Source: Macrostomum hystrix (lineage: Eukaryota; Platyhelminthes; Macrostomidae). Taken from it: DNA of 64,000 bases. The position numbers and the translations under genes are program-made. The notes beneath the pieces were generated by a model that saw nothing but the letters and a program-made list of their open reading frames with translations, had not been told where the DNA came from and did no database searches. The stretch is from the NCBI GenBank assembly GCA_950097015.1, contig CATNEN010000007.1, forward strand, positions 4,516,001-4,580,000, in the 5' to 3' direction. Positions 51,401 through 60,650 of this stretch are shown in pieces (the stretch's first letter is position 1; each line of letters opens with the position of its first letter).

Positions 51401-53837
51401 AAGAGAAGGTGCCGAGTTAAAAAAAAAAAGAGCGCCAGTAACAAGTTGCGCATTAATATCGGGCCCATCACATCGATATGAAGTCTAATACGAAGTAGAA
51501 GGCATCGATGGCGCTCAGAATCTCACCAGACGCCTCGGCGTGACCTTGAATGATTTGAAATGGTGGCCATCACCGGAAATGGCGGGCAGGTGGGCGCTCA
51601 AGATGACGCGGCCGCGCATGTCCTGTCTCAGCAGGTCGGCCAGCACCAGCTCCTGCTCTGAGACGCCGTCGGAGATGCGCACGGTGGCTCGGGCGGCCTC
51701 CATCAGCACGAAGACATCGGATGGGAAATCCGGGTGCGCGTGCTTCAGCATCAGGTTGCCAGCCCAGCAGGCGTTGCGTCGGACAGCCTGATTGGCCACG
51801 CGCTGCAGGTGATCGGCTGCCGCCGCCAGGTGTCCAAGGCCGCGCCGATGTCGGCCGGCATCGTTGAAGGCGACAATAAGCTCATGCAGGCTGACGCTGG
51901 AGCCGATGATCAGGCCGCCGTCCTTGGCATCCCTGACGCCGTACAGTTCGGGCACGTTGCGAATGTTAATCAGGTGCTCGGCGGTGGCGGCGTCCTCCTT
52001 GAAAACGCCGGCGGAGGTGTTGCCGAAGACCAGCCGGTGCGGCTGGGAGCGCAGGCGGCCCAACAAGGTCAGCAGGTTGGCCAGGCTGCCGGGGTTGTAG
52101 AAGCGCTGGCCGCGCCAACCGCGCGCTATCGGCGCCAGGCCGACAGTCGGAACTTTTTCCAGGGCGCCGGCTGAGCAGCAGCCGCGGTTCAGGTCCTGGC
52201 GAGTGGCGTGGTAGGTCAGTACTGTTTGCATGAGGTGTCTTAGCTAAAAGTACCCAGCCCCCTAGAAGCCGTAGATCCCCTCATGGCAATCCGGTTACCT
52301 CCAAGTCCAAGCACTGCGATTTCTTCGAGTCACAGGCCAAAGTCTTCATGGCGTCAAGGATTGGTCGGTAGCCGGTGCAGCGGCAGATGTTGCCGTCGAA
52401 AAAGTGCTCGACCTCCAGCTCGGTGGGCCGTGGATTGTCCCGCAGCTGGCTGTAGGCCGACATAACGAAGCCGGGCGAGCAGTAGCCGCACTGGCTTCCA
52501 AAGCCGTCGGCTAGGCGGCTCTGGATCGGGTGGTAGCCGGCCTTGGCGCTGCCGATGCCCTCGACTGTGACCACGTGCCAGCCGACGGCCGAGTAGAGCG
52601 GCGTGATGCACTGCAGAAGAGTTCGGGTATTCAGATTCTGACGCTTTTGAAAGATAACAGAGACTACTGAAAAACCGACGTCCCCCCCTGAGTAGCAGTT
52701 GGCATAAAACCAACAGAAACCGATTAGATCCCACATGCGCTCTCGGGTGTCTCGTATTTATAGCCATTCTGAACCCCTCCCAGCATGCCTATTGGCTGAG
52801 GCTCATCCGAGCTCTCTCATTGGCTGCAATGAAGTCGCAGATGAAAATTCCGCGGGTGGCCCAAATAGCGGTGGAAAAACCGTGGAAATAAGCGCGAACC
52901 TTAAGTTAATTAACAGGTGATACTAAGCTAAACCTACAGCTGCGATGGCTAACTAGGCGTACGTGCTAATCCTAGGGGCTAGTGACTCACAACATTATAT
53001 AGATAGAATTACACCTAGTCCTGTTACCAGGCGTAACTGCAACTGGTGGCTCAGCAACAACTTAACATAATGGATGCAGCCATTGCAGCGAATTTCTGAA
53101 AATACTGAATTTATGTAAACACCAAGTCGAGCTGCTTCAGGATTTAATACTGAAGCAATACGAGGGTTGGGAACTTAACCAGTGAAGTCTATGTAACAGT
53201 TGATAGACTCACCGAGTTTACTGGCTTGCTGACAGTCTCGCCACTGGATGGGTGCTTGTACACAGCGCACACAATGCAGCAGCCGCAGCCGGCCTCCTTA
53301 CACATCACCTTCGTGCCCTTGATCTCCAGCACCTCGCGGAGAAAATCGTTCAAGGACATCTCCGGGTCGCAGTGCCTTGGAACTGTTGCGTGGTTGCTCA
53401 AAATACACATACTGACACGTTACTGGTTTATATAGTAAACAGAGCGGGTAGTAGCCTAATGGTTAGAGCGCCCGACCATCGAATTGAAGTACGGGGCTCG
53501 ATTCCCGACTCCATTCGAACAATTTGTGTCATTTAGCAAGACACTTAACTCTGCATTGCTTCAGTTCACCCAGCTGTCAAATGGGTCCCAGCATTAGTTG
53601 GGGTGATTGAGGGTGGGTGTGGCATCCCCCCAAGTCCATGGACTCAACAGCCGTACACAGCTTTCAGATGTCGGGTGCACATCTGGCCTGACTGGGGCGG
53701 TTGTGATCAATTATATATTATTATTACTATTATAAACAGTAAGTAAGGAACTCACTCTCGTAACGAACATCGTTCACAAACAGAAAGGGGTCGCCCTGCG
53801 CCTGTATCTCAGTGCTACCTCTGACTTCACGATACAT
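39429..53837 (-). CDS. Xanthine dehydrogenase/aldehyde oxidase family molybdo-flavoenzyme, 14 exons
   Basis: Minus-strand exons: 53837-53756, 53382-53213, 52610-52299, 52243-51527, 51030-50920, 50798-50732, 50656-50274, 48678-48584, 48511-48265, 47949-47290, 47053-46940, 46318-45894, 45302-45032, 39704-39429. They sum to 3930 nt (1309 aa plus stop; bovine XDH is 1332 aa), and every junction is in phase. All eight Fe-S cysteines are present (55, 60, 63, 85; 125, 128, 160, 162), each offset by 12 from bovine XDH. A FAD domain follows (exons 4-5), then molybdopterin domains with Gln738, IGGGFGGK (791-798) and catalytic GEPP (Glu1251). The usual FRGFG motif is VRGPG, and the XDH NAD motif is not evident. 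The fold is certain, but the substrate may be aldehydes rather than purines. The last intron holds a retrotransposon. Confidence 0.92.
39718..39788. repeat. GGAATAGAAT microsatellite
   Basis: About seven units just inside the last XDH/AO intron. Related AGAATAGAATAG lies at 44811, across the retrotransposon, so the element landed in this array. Confidence 0.9.
39864..40060 (+). repeat. LTR, plus-oriented copy
   Basis: Starts TGTAGTCTGGC and ends CTTACA (TG...CA). It is followed by the primer-binding-like TGGTGGCAGCGG at 40062-40073. Confidence 0.8.
40081..40605 (+). pseudogene. gag, 5' part (Ty3/gypsy), truncated
   Basis: An ATG 7 bp after the primer-binding site opens a frame with a retrotransposon gag-like capsid region (FSGDSNVRTWLSTFEDF, LRLLVTGEAQIFVW, ERKRQPNESLRELAYSL). 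It is cut at the inversion junction near 40605. The zinc-knuckle part lies on the other strand at 44529-44783. Confidence 0.8.
40618..40789 (-). repeat. LTR, minus-oriented copy, end truncated
   Basis: Reverse complement of 39864-40019, ending at the inversion junction. Preceded on its own strand by the polypurine tract AGGGGGAAAG. Confidence 0.8.
40825..44631 (-). CDS. pol polyprotein of Ty3/gypsy element (PR-RT-RNaseH-IN)
   Basis: One uninterrupted frame of about 1268 codons. In order: aspartic protease (LLDTGAQVSLM), reverse transcriptase with YIDDIIVFS, RNase H (TDRELLALVWSLKHF), integrase zinc finger (SGHLGVDRTG with CAVCLAKK), integrase core (HSDQGRQFE and HPSGNGIVERGNRT), and a GPY/F-type module (KGPYRVL). 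It overlaps the zinc-knuckle frame in the -1 frame by about 100 nt, as in elements using -1 frameshifting, so the first residues are not a true start. The intact frame suggests a young insertion. Confidence 0.93.
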   Translation of the reverse strand: MPKGDRHPLQPVLRQRSLRRGVPDTNWTAAGKLLRVGSLGPAPTRSKGALRSAPSVFVKVHFGSVSAPALLDTGAQVSLMDKSLFDRLPCKIDCTDIGALPTAVDGSRLRCLGLSAADVSIGKTIRVRHRFTVVDGIQPSLIIGMDFIGEVSQAMTIDIKEGVVKFDSTTVPFSSEPARADCRLVPSVLVARVAATTELPARSEKLVWLKVDSSGEQGVFEPSEDFVKSTAILPARVLAVSDGCRIPVKMCNLAEEPVLLYANKAVGTFEGAMTDEDGRQEAAHETPVGWNINAELPERDAARLRQLLERNEDLFARHEYDLGTTALLQHQIELVPGARPHRQVQRRLPLSVRGQVDKKIGQMLDSGIIEPSTSPWASNLLVVRKKDGDIRLCTDWRQLNACTVRDAYPLPHLQQAMDALVGCSWFSTIDCRQGYHQVEVAEEDRHKTAFYSTRGLMQFCKMGFGMCNAPATFQRLMELVMSGLSWESVLTYIDDIIVFSRTFDDHLERLAEVFKRLRDAGLKLHKAKSAFGHRRVLYLGHLISEQGIAPDPGKVEAIRSMPSPTTTEEVKRFLGMLGFYRRFIPGFSQTARVLHDVSVKSRDFEWSSDCERAFHELKDQLTTAPVLRLPDFTKQFVLSCDSSQFAVGAVLSQLHGDAELPVAFASRTLNKAERNYSATDRELLALVWSLKHFRTYLLSVPNFRVYSDHRPLQGLLTTKDPEGRLARWLSTLQQFSFELLYRPGRDNVVPDALSRVAGTRLQPRWDDSSLHEEQRQDPLLSKAFQALTEGVDSLSDSWAAQVRELLDGASVSSAGVLLVGGRPVIPGHLRPHFLQQAHSCDQSGHLGVDRTGARLSERCWWPGLRRDVENWVASCAVCLAKKSPTKPQKAPLQSTCQPTAPWQLVQIDIKGPLPRTTDGKAYILSMCDAFSKWMETAALAGIDAVTVADALLKSVVLRHGAPQVLHSDQGRQFESEVFGRLCEQLGVEKTRTSPFHPSGNGIVERGNRTLGDMLATTVAENQQDWDSKLPYVTWAYNTSVHSTTGLSPYQVLHGWPPRLALDSWLISGDRPAADGEHHGFLRRTQENLQSAFDTVHSRLRSAQVERNRLANRDSRFVPFEEGQLVMLRNSVIKRGQTRCLSAKWKGPYRVLRRLGEVNYRIQDETGRRRRLVVHHDRLKRFVQRRASLELPAAADRRPPAADADNDGTAAEPPGQAADPGGDAVAFWPELQADEVHDEPPAAPAEPVIVPRRSARERRPPDLYMAGFA
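44529..44783 (-). pseudogene. gag, 3' part with two CCHC zinc knuckles
   Basis: Contains CFSCGELGHIARRC and CSRCSGKGHSAAVC, both CX2CX4HX4C nucleocapsid knuckles. Its 5' part is inverted to 40081-40605, so no complete gag exists here. Confidence 0.85.
45455..46620. repeat. Degenerate repeat with AGCAACGG core in XDH/AO introns 11-13
   Basis: About 16 occurrences of TAGCAACGG or close variants, often within CTTCCTTAGCAACGG, spaced by about 30-60 bp on both sides of exon 12 (46318-45894). The intervening bases are diverged. Confidence 0.6.
47080..47290. repeat. About 19-bp minisatellite filling XDH/AO intron 10
   Basis: About 11 units of CACCGATGTGAATGACTGT (some shortened). On the gene strand the array begins at the 5' splice site (CAG/GTGACA). 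Confidence 0.95.
48038..48258. repeat. 20-bp minisatellite filling XDH/AO intron 9
   Basis: About 11 units of CTCTCAAGATCTCCGCCCCT, starting about 8 bp from the exon 9 donor on the gene strand. Confidence 0.95.
48715..50262. repeat. About 21-bp minisatellite filling XDH/AO intron 7
   Basis: About 72 units of CACATCTTAGAATCAGTTCC with CCC/CCCC/TCCC length variants. Only about 11 bp at the donor side and 37 bp at the acceptor side of the 1.6-kb intron are not array. Confidence 0.97.
51150..51385 (-). mobile_element. SINE family B, head and 5' body
   Basis: In XDH/AO intron 4. Contains GAGCACACAAGCACCCAGG, TTTCTAATCGTCGGGCAG, CTGCGCCCCGAATTATTGTG and a tRNA-like head (complement of GAGTTCGAATCCG, with GAGTCGCTGAGCGG). 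No minisatellite is attached. Confidence 0.75.
53443..53732 (+). mobile_element. SINE family A, full-length copy with target-site duplication
   Basis: In XDH/AO intron 1. The tRNA head carries A box TAGCCTAATGGTTAGAGC and B box GGCTCGATTCCCGAC. The body has AGCAAGACACTTAACTCTGC and CAGTTCACCCAGCTGTCAAA, then CAAGTCCATGGACT. The tail is AT-rich (ATTATTATTAC). TAAACAG flanks it at 53436-53442 and 53733-53739. This is the type copy of the family here. Confidence 0.88.
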
Positions 53838-54590
53838 GATGTCTCTTTGGGGCTACTCAAGCTATCTGCTCAGGGCTAAAATAGTTTTTATTTGTTTGTA
53901 ACTTCTCAGTGGCGGTGCCGTTATAGCGTCCCAGATTCTCACACTCTCTCACCTGCGTGTGTTTTTATAAGGTTTGCTGACAGAATCTTGCAACAACAGT
54001 GTGTCTAGACCCGCCCCAGTCTCAGTCTGTCTGAAGGGGGGAGGCGTGGAATGCAGCGCAAGCAGCAGTGATAAAGAAAGGGAAGAGCGAGAGCAGGGGC
54101 AGGGGCTGGGAAGGCAAGGAGGTCGGTTGTTTGTGGCAAGGCTGATAAGGTGAGTGAGTGTACCTGGGCTCTCTAGCCAGCCGAGAGTACAGTGTAGCAT
54201 TCTGACTGCAGTCAGGCACAACAGCCTGTTTGTTTGTGTACAATAGACGCGCGCCTGAGAAGGGAACATGAACGCAAGGGGTAAGGAGGCTGCCATTAGA
54301 GAATCGTTGAAGTACGGGGCAGACTAGAAGGCATGCAGTGCGTGCGTGACTCAACTAAAGTACAAGCGTCAGTTTCAATTCTCCTTTTATGTAAGAAAAC
54401 AGGTTCATTGTGTCGGTCGAGGAGTGGATGCAGCGTAATTAGTAACTCACTCTAACTTTGAGTATACTAAAACCATCTTTAGCTGAGCCTGTCAAAGTAT
54501 TCCAGATGAGTTGAAAGCATTTCTGCATCGAGCGTAATTAAGTTAGAGAGAAGACGCTGGGAGAAGAAAACAGCCAGTGGCGCAGCTGCA
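53838..54590. other. Region between P450 and XDH/AO; XDH/AO promoter expected here
   Basis: No gene recognised. No clear core promoter element found. AT-rich near 53880 with a purine-rich stretch at 54060-54130. Confidence 0.4.
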
Positions 54591-54594
54591 ATTG

Positions 54595-54690
54595 GGCTGT
54601 TCAGTCCATGGACTGGAAAGACAGGATCACCACCCAAATTTGGGATTCGAACTCCCGACCTCTAGATAAGAAGCTCTCAACAATGGTCAA
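54595..54690 (-). mobile_element. SINE family A fragment (internally deleted)
   Basis: CAGTCCATGGACTG at 54602 and a tRNA-like B box on the minus strand (GGGAGTTCGAATCCC) are close together, so the middle body is missing. Confidence 0.55.
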
Positions 54691-54928
54691 AAACATTTAT
54701 GACGTTTAAAAGCGGCTTCTTCTTAATAGTCGAAATGGTTATGGCTGAAACCAATTAAAACTTCATCTAATTTCAAAACAAATGAGCATTAAGTAAAGGA
54801 AACATTTGTTTACTTATTGCAGATACAGAATATGAAAGTGAAAAGATTTTTCTTGGATATTTCAACAACAGAAATCAAGACAACACGAGTAGCATAAATA
54901 ATCAGAAGAATTGACGCTTCGCGAAACA

Positions 54929-54934
54929 TTTATT
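54929..54934 (-). terminator. Polyadenylation signal AATAAA for P450
   Basis: AATAAA on the minus strand about 21 bp past the P450 stop codon. Confidence 0.5.
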
Positions 54935-54954
54935 TTTCAGCAGAGTCAATTTCA

Positions 54955-56961
54955 TCACCTCGGCGTGAAGACAATCTTGTGCTCCGCCGGGGCTCGAATC
55001 CCACCGCCGTGCAGGTCGGCGCCATCGCTGAAGTCCGCGAGGCTGCGGCGCTCGCCGGACTCCAGGCTGAAGCGGTAGCGCTGCATGAGGCGCGTGAAGA
55101 AGACGAACAGCTCCATGCGGGCGAGGCTCTCGCCCAGGCAGGCTCGCTTGCCGGAGCCGAAGGGTACAACAGACTCGTGCGGGGTGAAGTGTCCGTCGGC
55201 GTTCAAGAACCTCTCCGGCAGGAATTTTTCCGGCTCCGGGAACGTCGCCGGATCGCGGTGGATGGCGTATATGTTGGGCAACACGATGGAGTCGGCGGGG
55301 ATTCGGTAGCCGCAGATCAGCGAGTCCTGCAGGCAGCGGTGGGCCACGCCAAGCGGCACGAGGGTGGCCAGTCGCTGGGTCTCTTCCAGCACAGCCAGCG
55401 TGTAGTGCATGCTGGCCTTGTCCTTCATAGTTGCCAAGCGCTCGGTGCCAACATTCAAGCGAATCTCTTCGTAAACTTTCTCGGCCGCGCCGGGGTTGGC
55501 GATCATGTACAGGATGGCCCAGCGCAGCGTGTTCGACGTGGTGTCGGTGCCGGCCACAAACAGGTCGCGAATAGCCAGAGCCAAGCGGAGGTCGTTGAAT
55601 ACGGAGTCGCCGCCTGTGTAGGGCGATAATTTCACAATGGGACTACATACAGTTACTTAGATACTGTTGTTAGTACATTAACATCCTGACCTCACTCAAG
55701 AATACCGACCCGAGGGAGATGTGCATGGCCCACACCGGCCATGGAGACTTTTCCAGAGACAAATCTCGTTTCAAACAGGTCGCCCTTCCACTTGTCGTTT
55801 TTTGGAATCGGGGAGGGAACCTCGGAGCATTACGTCGTCTGCTGCCCTAACCTCAATAAGGAGCGCCACCCCCCTAGTGGATAGACGAGCTGACTACCCC
55901 GGACAACATGCGTGACCTTTGCGCTTTCGTCCGAGATACCGACTGGATGACAATCGCCGAAGCTTCCCCCCCAATGGCTGAGCGTCTAATCCTTGGGGTT
56001 TTTTCTTGGGGTTGCGATAGGGGCCTCGGGGCCGAATCGCGGCGCCTGTGCCCCCCCCGCCAGTAGTAAGTAAGTAGCACATTCATGGCTTCAGTGAGAA
56101 CAGCTCACTCTGGCTAGCCTGGTGCTGCAGGTGGGCTTCGATGTAGTCGCGGGGCTCCGACTGCAGATCCGCATCGCGCTTGTGCTTGGTGACCTGCTCC
56201 TTGCAGAACTCCAACAGCTGCCGGCTGAGCGTGATTACCCTACGCCTGTCCGGCCGCAGGGTGCTGAGCCTGGCGAGCAGGGCGAACCGGCCGATGTAGC
56301 GGTGATTGGCGCCCATCAGAATGAGCATGTGCCGCGCCTCATGGGTCTGGGTGAGCGTCTGGAACATCTCCAGCAGCTTGGGGAACCTCGGATCCTCGCT
56401 GGCCACCCGGGAGCCGAACACCAGCTGGCAGATGACGTTGCTCACGGCGGGGCTGAGCAGGGCGGTGGTGTCCAGCGCCTGGCCGGGGCCGGCCGAGTCA
56501 ATGGCATCGCAGAGCTCATTGGCCTCCTGCAGGATGATCTCCTCGCCGCCCTGCCGGCCGAAGCCGAAGTCGCGCAGAGTCTTCAGCGAGAAGCGCCGGT
56601 ACTCGCGCCACAGCTCACCCTCGGTAGAAACGATGCCACCGTCGCTGCCCAGGGCGATTCTCTGCAGCACCCGGACAGGCCGGCCAATGAAATTCTGGCC
56701 CTGCTTCACCATTGCCTCATTGAAGGCCTCGAAGTTGTTGAGCACGAAGACTTTCTCCAGGCCGTAGAACAGAGCCACAACGGGCGACTTAGGGAACGAG
56801 GAGAACAGCTGGGACGCCAGGTTGGACTTCATGAACGGCAGGCTACCCACCAGTGGCAGCCAGCCAGGACTTGGCGGGTCGCCCGACTTTGGCGCCTTGT
56901 TGACACACAAGAAGTACAGAAGCAGCACAGCGGCTGCTATCAGGCCGACAGTCAGCAGCAT
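54955..56961 (-). CDS. Cytochrome P450 (CYP2-like clan), two exons
   Basis: Exons 56961-56109 and 55613-54955 give 503 aa. One base left at the donor (GA/GTGAGC) joins two at the acceptor (CAG/GC), giving a continuous frame. Features: N-terminal membrane anchor (LLTVGLIAAAVLLLYFLCV) and Pro-rich hinge (DPPSPGWLP); I-helix AGTDTTS (305-311) with the oxygen-activating Thr; K-helix ETQR (362-365); PERF (417-420); heme loop FGSGKRACLG with Cys443. It is an ER membrane monooxygenase taking electrons from NADPH-P450 reductase. Substrate unknown. The first-exon style and PPSPG hinge favour the CYP2 clan. Same strand as XDH/AO, with the stop 1.1 kb upstream of the XDH/AO start. Confidence 0.93.
55614..56108. 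other. P450 intron
   Basis: 495 bp, unique sequence with C-rich runs (55965, 56051). No minisatellite, unlike most introns in the window. Confidence 0.6.
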
Positions 56962-57931
56962 GGGGATTAGCGATGGGGGAAGCTAACACTTGCAGACAGC
57001 CTTGAACGCGAGGACCTCAGAGCTGCGCTTCGTTGACCGCCAGCCACTGCTTTTATTAGCGATCGGGCGGGTGGGACCAAAGGTCGCTGGAAAATCATTC
57101 GCTGCCAGTTTGGGGTGAGCTGGTTGGCCTACTTTAGCTCGAACGAGCAATTTAGTATCAAGTGAAGGCTCTCGCTTATCTTCAATGCCAGTCTTTGAGT
57201 AATGCGAGGCTGAACTCTAGTGTTTGCAGGTATTTCATTTGTAGAGTACTGCGATCAGGCTACCAAACAAATTCTTTAGTGGCTGAGTCACTTCGTACGC
57301 CCACAAACACAGCGTAGTCAGTTTCATTCAAATGAAATTTCAACTAGTAGCCGAATAACCTTCAAATATAGCTTCGCTGCATGTATTTTTTACTTTTCAA
57401 TTGGTTTGAGTTTATATGGAAAAAATGAATCACATTTTGACAGAAAACGCCTTTTCATCCGACAGTTCGACGCATGATCTTCTCTCGTAGTTCTGAAATA
57501 CGTTGCAGCCTGGTGGACCTAAGATTGAGGTACGCTCGAAGATTTGCGAGCCGATCGAGGTCGATTGATCCGATGACCATGTTTTTGAAATCTTAACAGT
57601 AGAACACGCTTCAGACTGGGGAAAGACCACGGGGCTATTTCAAATGCCCACTGCCTACTTCACGACAGCTCCCAAACCGAATGACCGATTTTCGTGATAG
57701 ACCACCATATGGATCAAACTTTTCCGTCTTTATCCGTCTTCCGTGCACTGCAGTTTCAAAGCCCACAGTCAAATGATCTGTTCGGATAGGGAGGAGATAG
57801 AGAGAAGGCTCGGGGGCTTGTTGCACAATTCACGCATTTACAAAGGCTAACCGCCTTCAGCACACATCCCTGTGTGCGTGTGTGCTCAGGGTCAGCAGAA
57901 CAGGCAAACCTGCGACTGTGGCTAAATTATT
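56962..57931. other. P450 upstream region
   Basis: A TATA-like CTAATAAAAG (minus strand, about 57051-57060) lies about 90 bp before the P450 ATG. A short SINE-B-like piece (CCTGTGTGCGTGTGTGCTCA) is near 57869. Otherwise nothing recognised. Confidence 0.35.
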
Positions 57932-57939
57932 ATTTAGAT

Positions 57940-58668
57940 CAGGGGTCGGCAAACTCCGGCGCGCGGGCCAGATGCGGCCCTCAAAGCTCCCAAATCCGGC
58001 CAGTTGCCCCTTCTGACACCTATTGTATACAGTTTCATCTTTCCCCTGCCTTATCTCTCCCGTGTGTCGCCTTTCCCCCTGTCTCATCTCTCCATTGTCT
58101 CGTCTCTCCATTGTCTCATCTCTTCCGTGTCTTATCTCTCCCGTGTCTTATCTCTCCATTGTCTCATCTCTTCCGTGTCTTATCTCTCCATTGTCTCGTC
58201 TCTCTCGTGTCTCATCTCTTCCGTGTCTTATCTCTCCATTGTCTCGTCTATCCCGTGTCTTATCTCTCCATTGTCTCGTCTCTCTCGTGTCTTATCTCTC
58301 CATTGTCTCGTCTCTCCCGTGTCTTGTCTCTCCTTTGTCTCACCTCTCCTGTGTCTTATCTCTCCCGTGTCATCTCTCCCATGTCTCGTCTCTCCCGTAT
58401 CTCATCTATCCAGTGTCTCATCTATCCAGTGTCTCATCTATCCAGTGTCTCATCTATCCAGTGTCTCATCTCGCCATTGTCTCATCTATCCAGTGTCTCA
58501 TCTCGCCATTGTCTCGTCTCTCTCGTGTCTCATCTCTTCTCTCTCTCTCATCTCTCCCCTATCTCTGATATATTTCTCTTAGATTTCTACAGTCTGCGCG
58601 GCCCGCTGTCGTCTTTTAGGTTCTCTTTTTGGCCCGCTAGCTAATAAGTTTGCCGACCTTTGCACCTG
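57940..58668. mobile_element. Non-autonomous hAT element
   Basis: Flanked by an exact 8-bp duplication ATTTAGAT (57932-57939 and 58669-58676), diagnostic of hAT. The left end is CAGGGGTCGGCAAACT followed by GCGCGGGCCAGATGCGGCC. The right end, reversed, begins CAGGTGCAAAGGTCGGCAAA and then GCGGGCC, so the terminal inverted repeats match with an 8-base insertion. No transposase. Most of the interior is a minisatellite. Confidence 0.88.
58040..58570. repeat. Minisatellite inside the hAT element
   Basis: Imperfect units of about 15-22 bp (TCTCTCCATTGTCTCGTC, TCTTCCGTGTCTTA, ATCCAGTGTCTC). Confidence 0.92.
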
Positions 58669-58676
58669 ATTTAGAT

Positions 58677-58928
58677 GCTCAGAATGGCACAAATTTAAAG
58701 TTAGTTCGTAATGATTCAACCCCTGTTATCACTAAAGAATATGAGGGCGTTATGTAGACCTTACGATGGTGAAAAAAGTATGCATTCGAGAAAAACAACT
58801 CAGACTAGAAATTAAATCCAGGCTGCTCAATGACCGAGCTCTCGTCGGATAGCATTAGCTAGACATTCTCGTTCTATTTTAGATCAACCAAAACCAGCAG
58901 ACAGTCCCACACAGCACAGCGAAACCAG
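58677..58928. other. Spacer, eL42 3' flank
   Basis: Nothing recognised. Confidence 0.4.
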
Positions 58929-59246
58929 TTAGAACTGGATCATCTGGCCCTTCTTCTTCTTGTCGCCGCCAAGCTCGAAGTGCTTGCACCGCTTGATGGC
59001 CAGCTGCTTCCTGTGCTTGCACTCTGAGCACTCCATGCGCAGCACAATCTTCTTGGTGGTCTTGGCCTTCTTGCGAAAGATCGGCTTGGTCTGGCCGCCG
59101 TAGCCCCTCTGCTTGGCGTCGTAGCGCCGCTTGCCCTGCGCGTAGAGTGAGGCCTTGCCGGCCTTGTACTGCGTCACCTTGTGCAGGGTGTGCTTCTTGC
59201 AGGTGAACTTGCAGAAGGTTCGCCTAGTCTTGGGCACGTTCACCAT
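58929..59246 (-). CDS. RPL36A: 60S ribosomal protein eL42 (L36A/L44)
   Basis: Single-exon frame of 105 aa, starting [20 protein letters not shown] and ending with [16 protein letters not shown], collinear with yeast and human eL42. The zinc-binding cysteines are present (FC/TC near the N-terminus, CSEC and the later RCKHF). The E-site loop is GGQTKPIF. The Pro is the residue whose change to Gln gives cycloheximide resistance in yeasts, so this form is predicted sensitive. A cytosolic large-subunit component near the tRNA E site. A CAG seven bases before CCAGCAAAATG could be an acceptor of a 5' UTR intron. The gene is intact, not an obvious processed copy. Confidence 0.95.
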   Translation of the reverse strand: MVNVPKTRRTFCKFTCKKHTLHKVTQYKAGKASLYAQGKRRYDAKQRGYGGQTKPIFRKKAKTTKKIVLRMECSECKHRKQLAIKRCKHFELGGDKKKKGQMIQF

Positions 59247-59329
59247 TTTGCTGGCGGCTGGAAGGTTTCAGGGTGACAATATTGCTGTGGACAGGGACAC
59301 TTCACTGCAAATTCTCTCTCCGTTCTCTC

Positions 59330-60650
59330 ACTGCTACTTTTACTACCTGTTATTTTCACTCCCTACCTGTTCTGTTCACTCCCTACCTGTTATTTTCACT
59401 CCCTACCTGTTATTTTCACTCCCTACCTGTTCTGTTCACTCCCTACTTGTTCCCTTGACTCCCTACCTGTTCCCTTCACTCCCTACTTGTTCCCTTCACT
59501 CCCCACCTGTTCCCTTCACTCCCCACCTGTTCCCTTCACTCCCTACTTGTTCCTTTCACTCCTACCTGTCCCCTTCACTCCCTACTTGTTCCTTTCACTC
59601 CTACCTGTTCCCTTCACTCCCTACTTGTTCCCTTCACTCCCTACTTGTTCCCTTGACTCCCTACCTGTTCCCTTCACTCCCTACCTGTTCCCTTCACTCC
59701 CTACCTGTTCCCTTCACTCCCTACTTGTTCCCTTCACTCCCTACTTGTTCCGATCACTCCCTACTTGTTCCCTTCACTCCCCACCTGTTCCCTTCACTCC
59801 CCACCTGTTCCCTTCACTCCCCACCTGTTCCCTTCACTCCCTACTTGTTCCTTTCACTTCTACCTGTCCCCTTCACTCCCTACTTGTTCCTTTCACTCCT
59901 ACCTGTTCCCTTCACTCCCCACCTGTTCCCTTCACTCCCCACCTGTTCCCTTCACTCCCTACTTGTTCCTTTCACTCCTACCTGTCCCCTTCACTCCCTA
60001 CTTGTTCCTTTCACTCCTACCTGTTCCCTTCACTCCCTACTTGTTCCCTTCACTCCCTACTTGTTCCCTTCACTCCCTACTTGTTCCCTTCACTCCCTAC
60101 TTGTTCCCTTGACTCCCCACCTGTTCCCTTCACTCCCTACTTGTTCCCTTCACTCCCTACTTGTTCCCTTCACTCCCCACCTGTTCCCTTCACTCCCTAC
60201 TTGTTCCCTTCACTCCCCACCTGTTCCCTTCACTCCCTACTTGTTCCCTTCACTCCCTACTTGTTCCCTTCACTCCCTACTTGTTCCCTTCACTCCCTAC
60301 TTGTTCCCTTCACTCCCTACTTGTTCCCTTCACTCCCTACTTGTTCCCTTCACTCCCCACCTGTTCCCTTCACTCCCTACTTGTTCCCTTCACTCCCTAC
60401 TTGTTCCCTTCACTCCCTACTTGTTCCCTTCACTCCCTACCTGTTCCCTTCACTCCCTACCTGTTCCCTTCACTCCCTACCTGTTCCCTTCACTCCCTAC
60501 TTGTTCCCTTCACTCCCTACTTGTTCCCTTCACTCCCTACTTGTTCCCTTCACTCCCTACTTGTTCCCTTCACTCCCTACTTGTTCCCTTCACTCCCTAC
60601 TTGTTCCCTTCACTCCCCACCTGTTCCCTTCACTCCCTACTTGTTCCTTA
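59330..60650. repeat. 20-bp minisatellite (CCTTCACTCCCTACTTGTTC) upstream of eL42
   Basis: About 66 units in three main variants (CTACTTG, CTACCTG, CCACCTG) plus TTTCACTCCTAC shortened units. Starts about 80 bp before the eL42 ATG. Gives artefactual frames of up to 499 codons. Confidence 0.97.
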
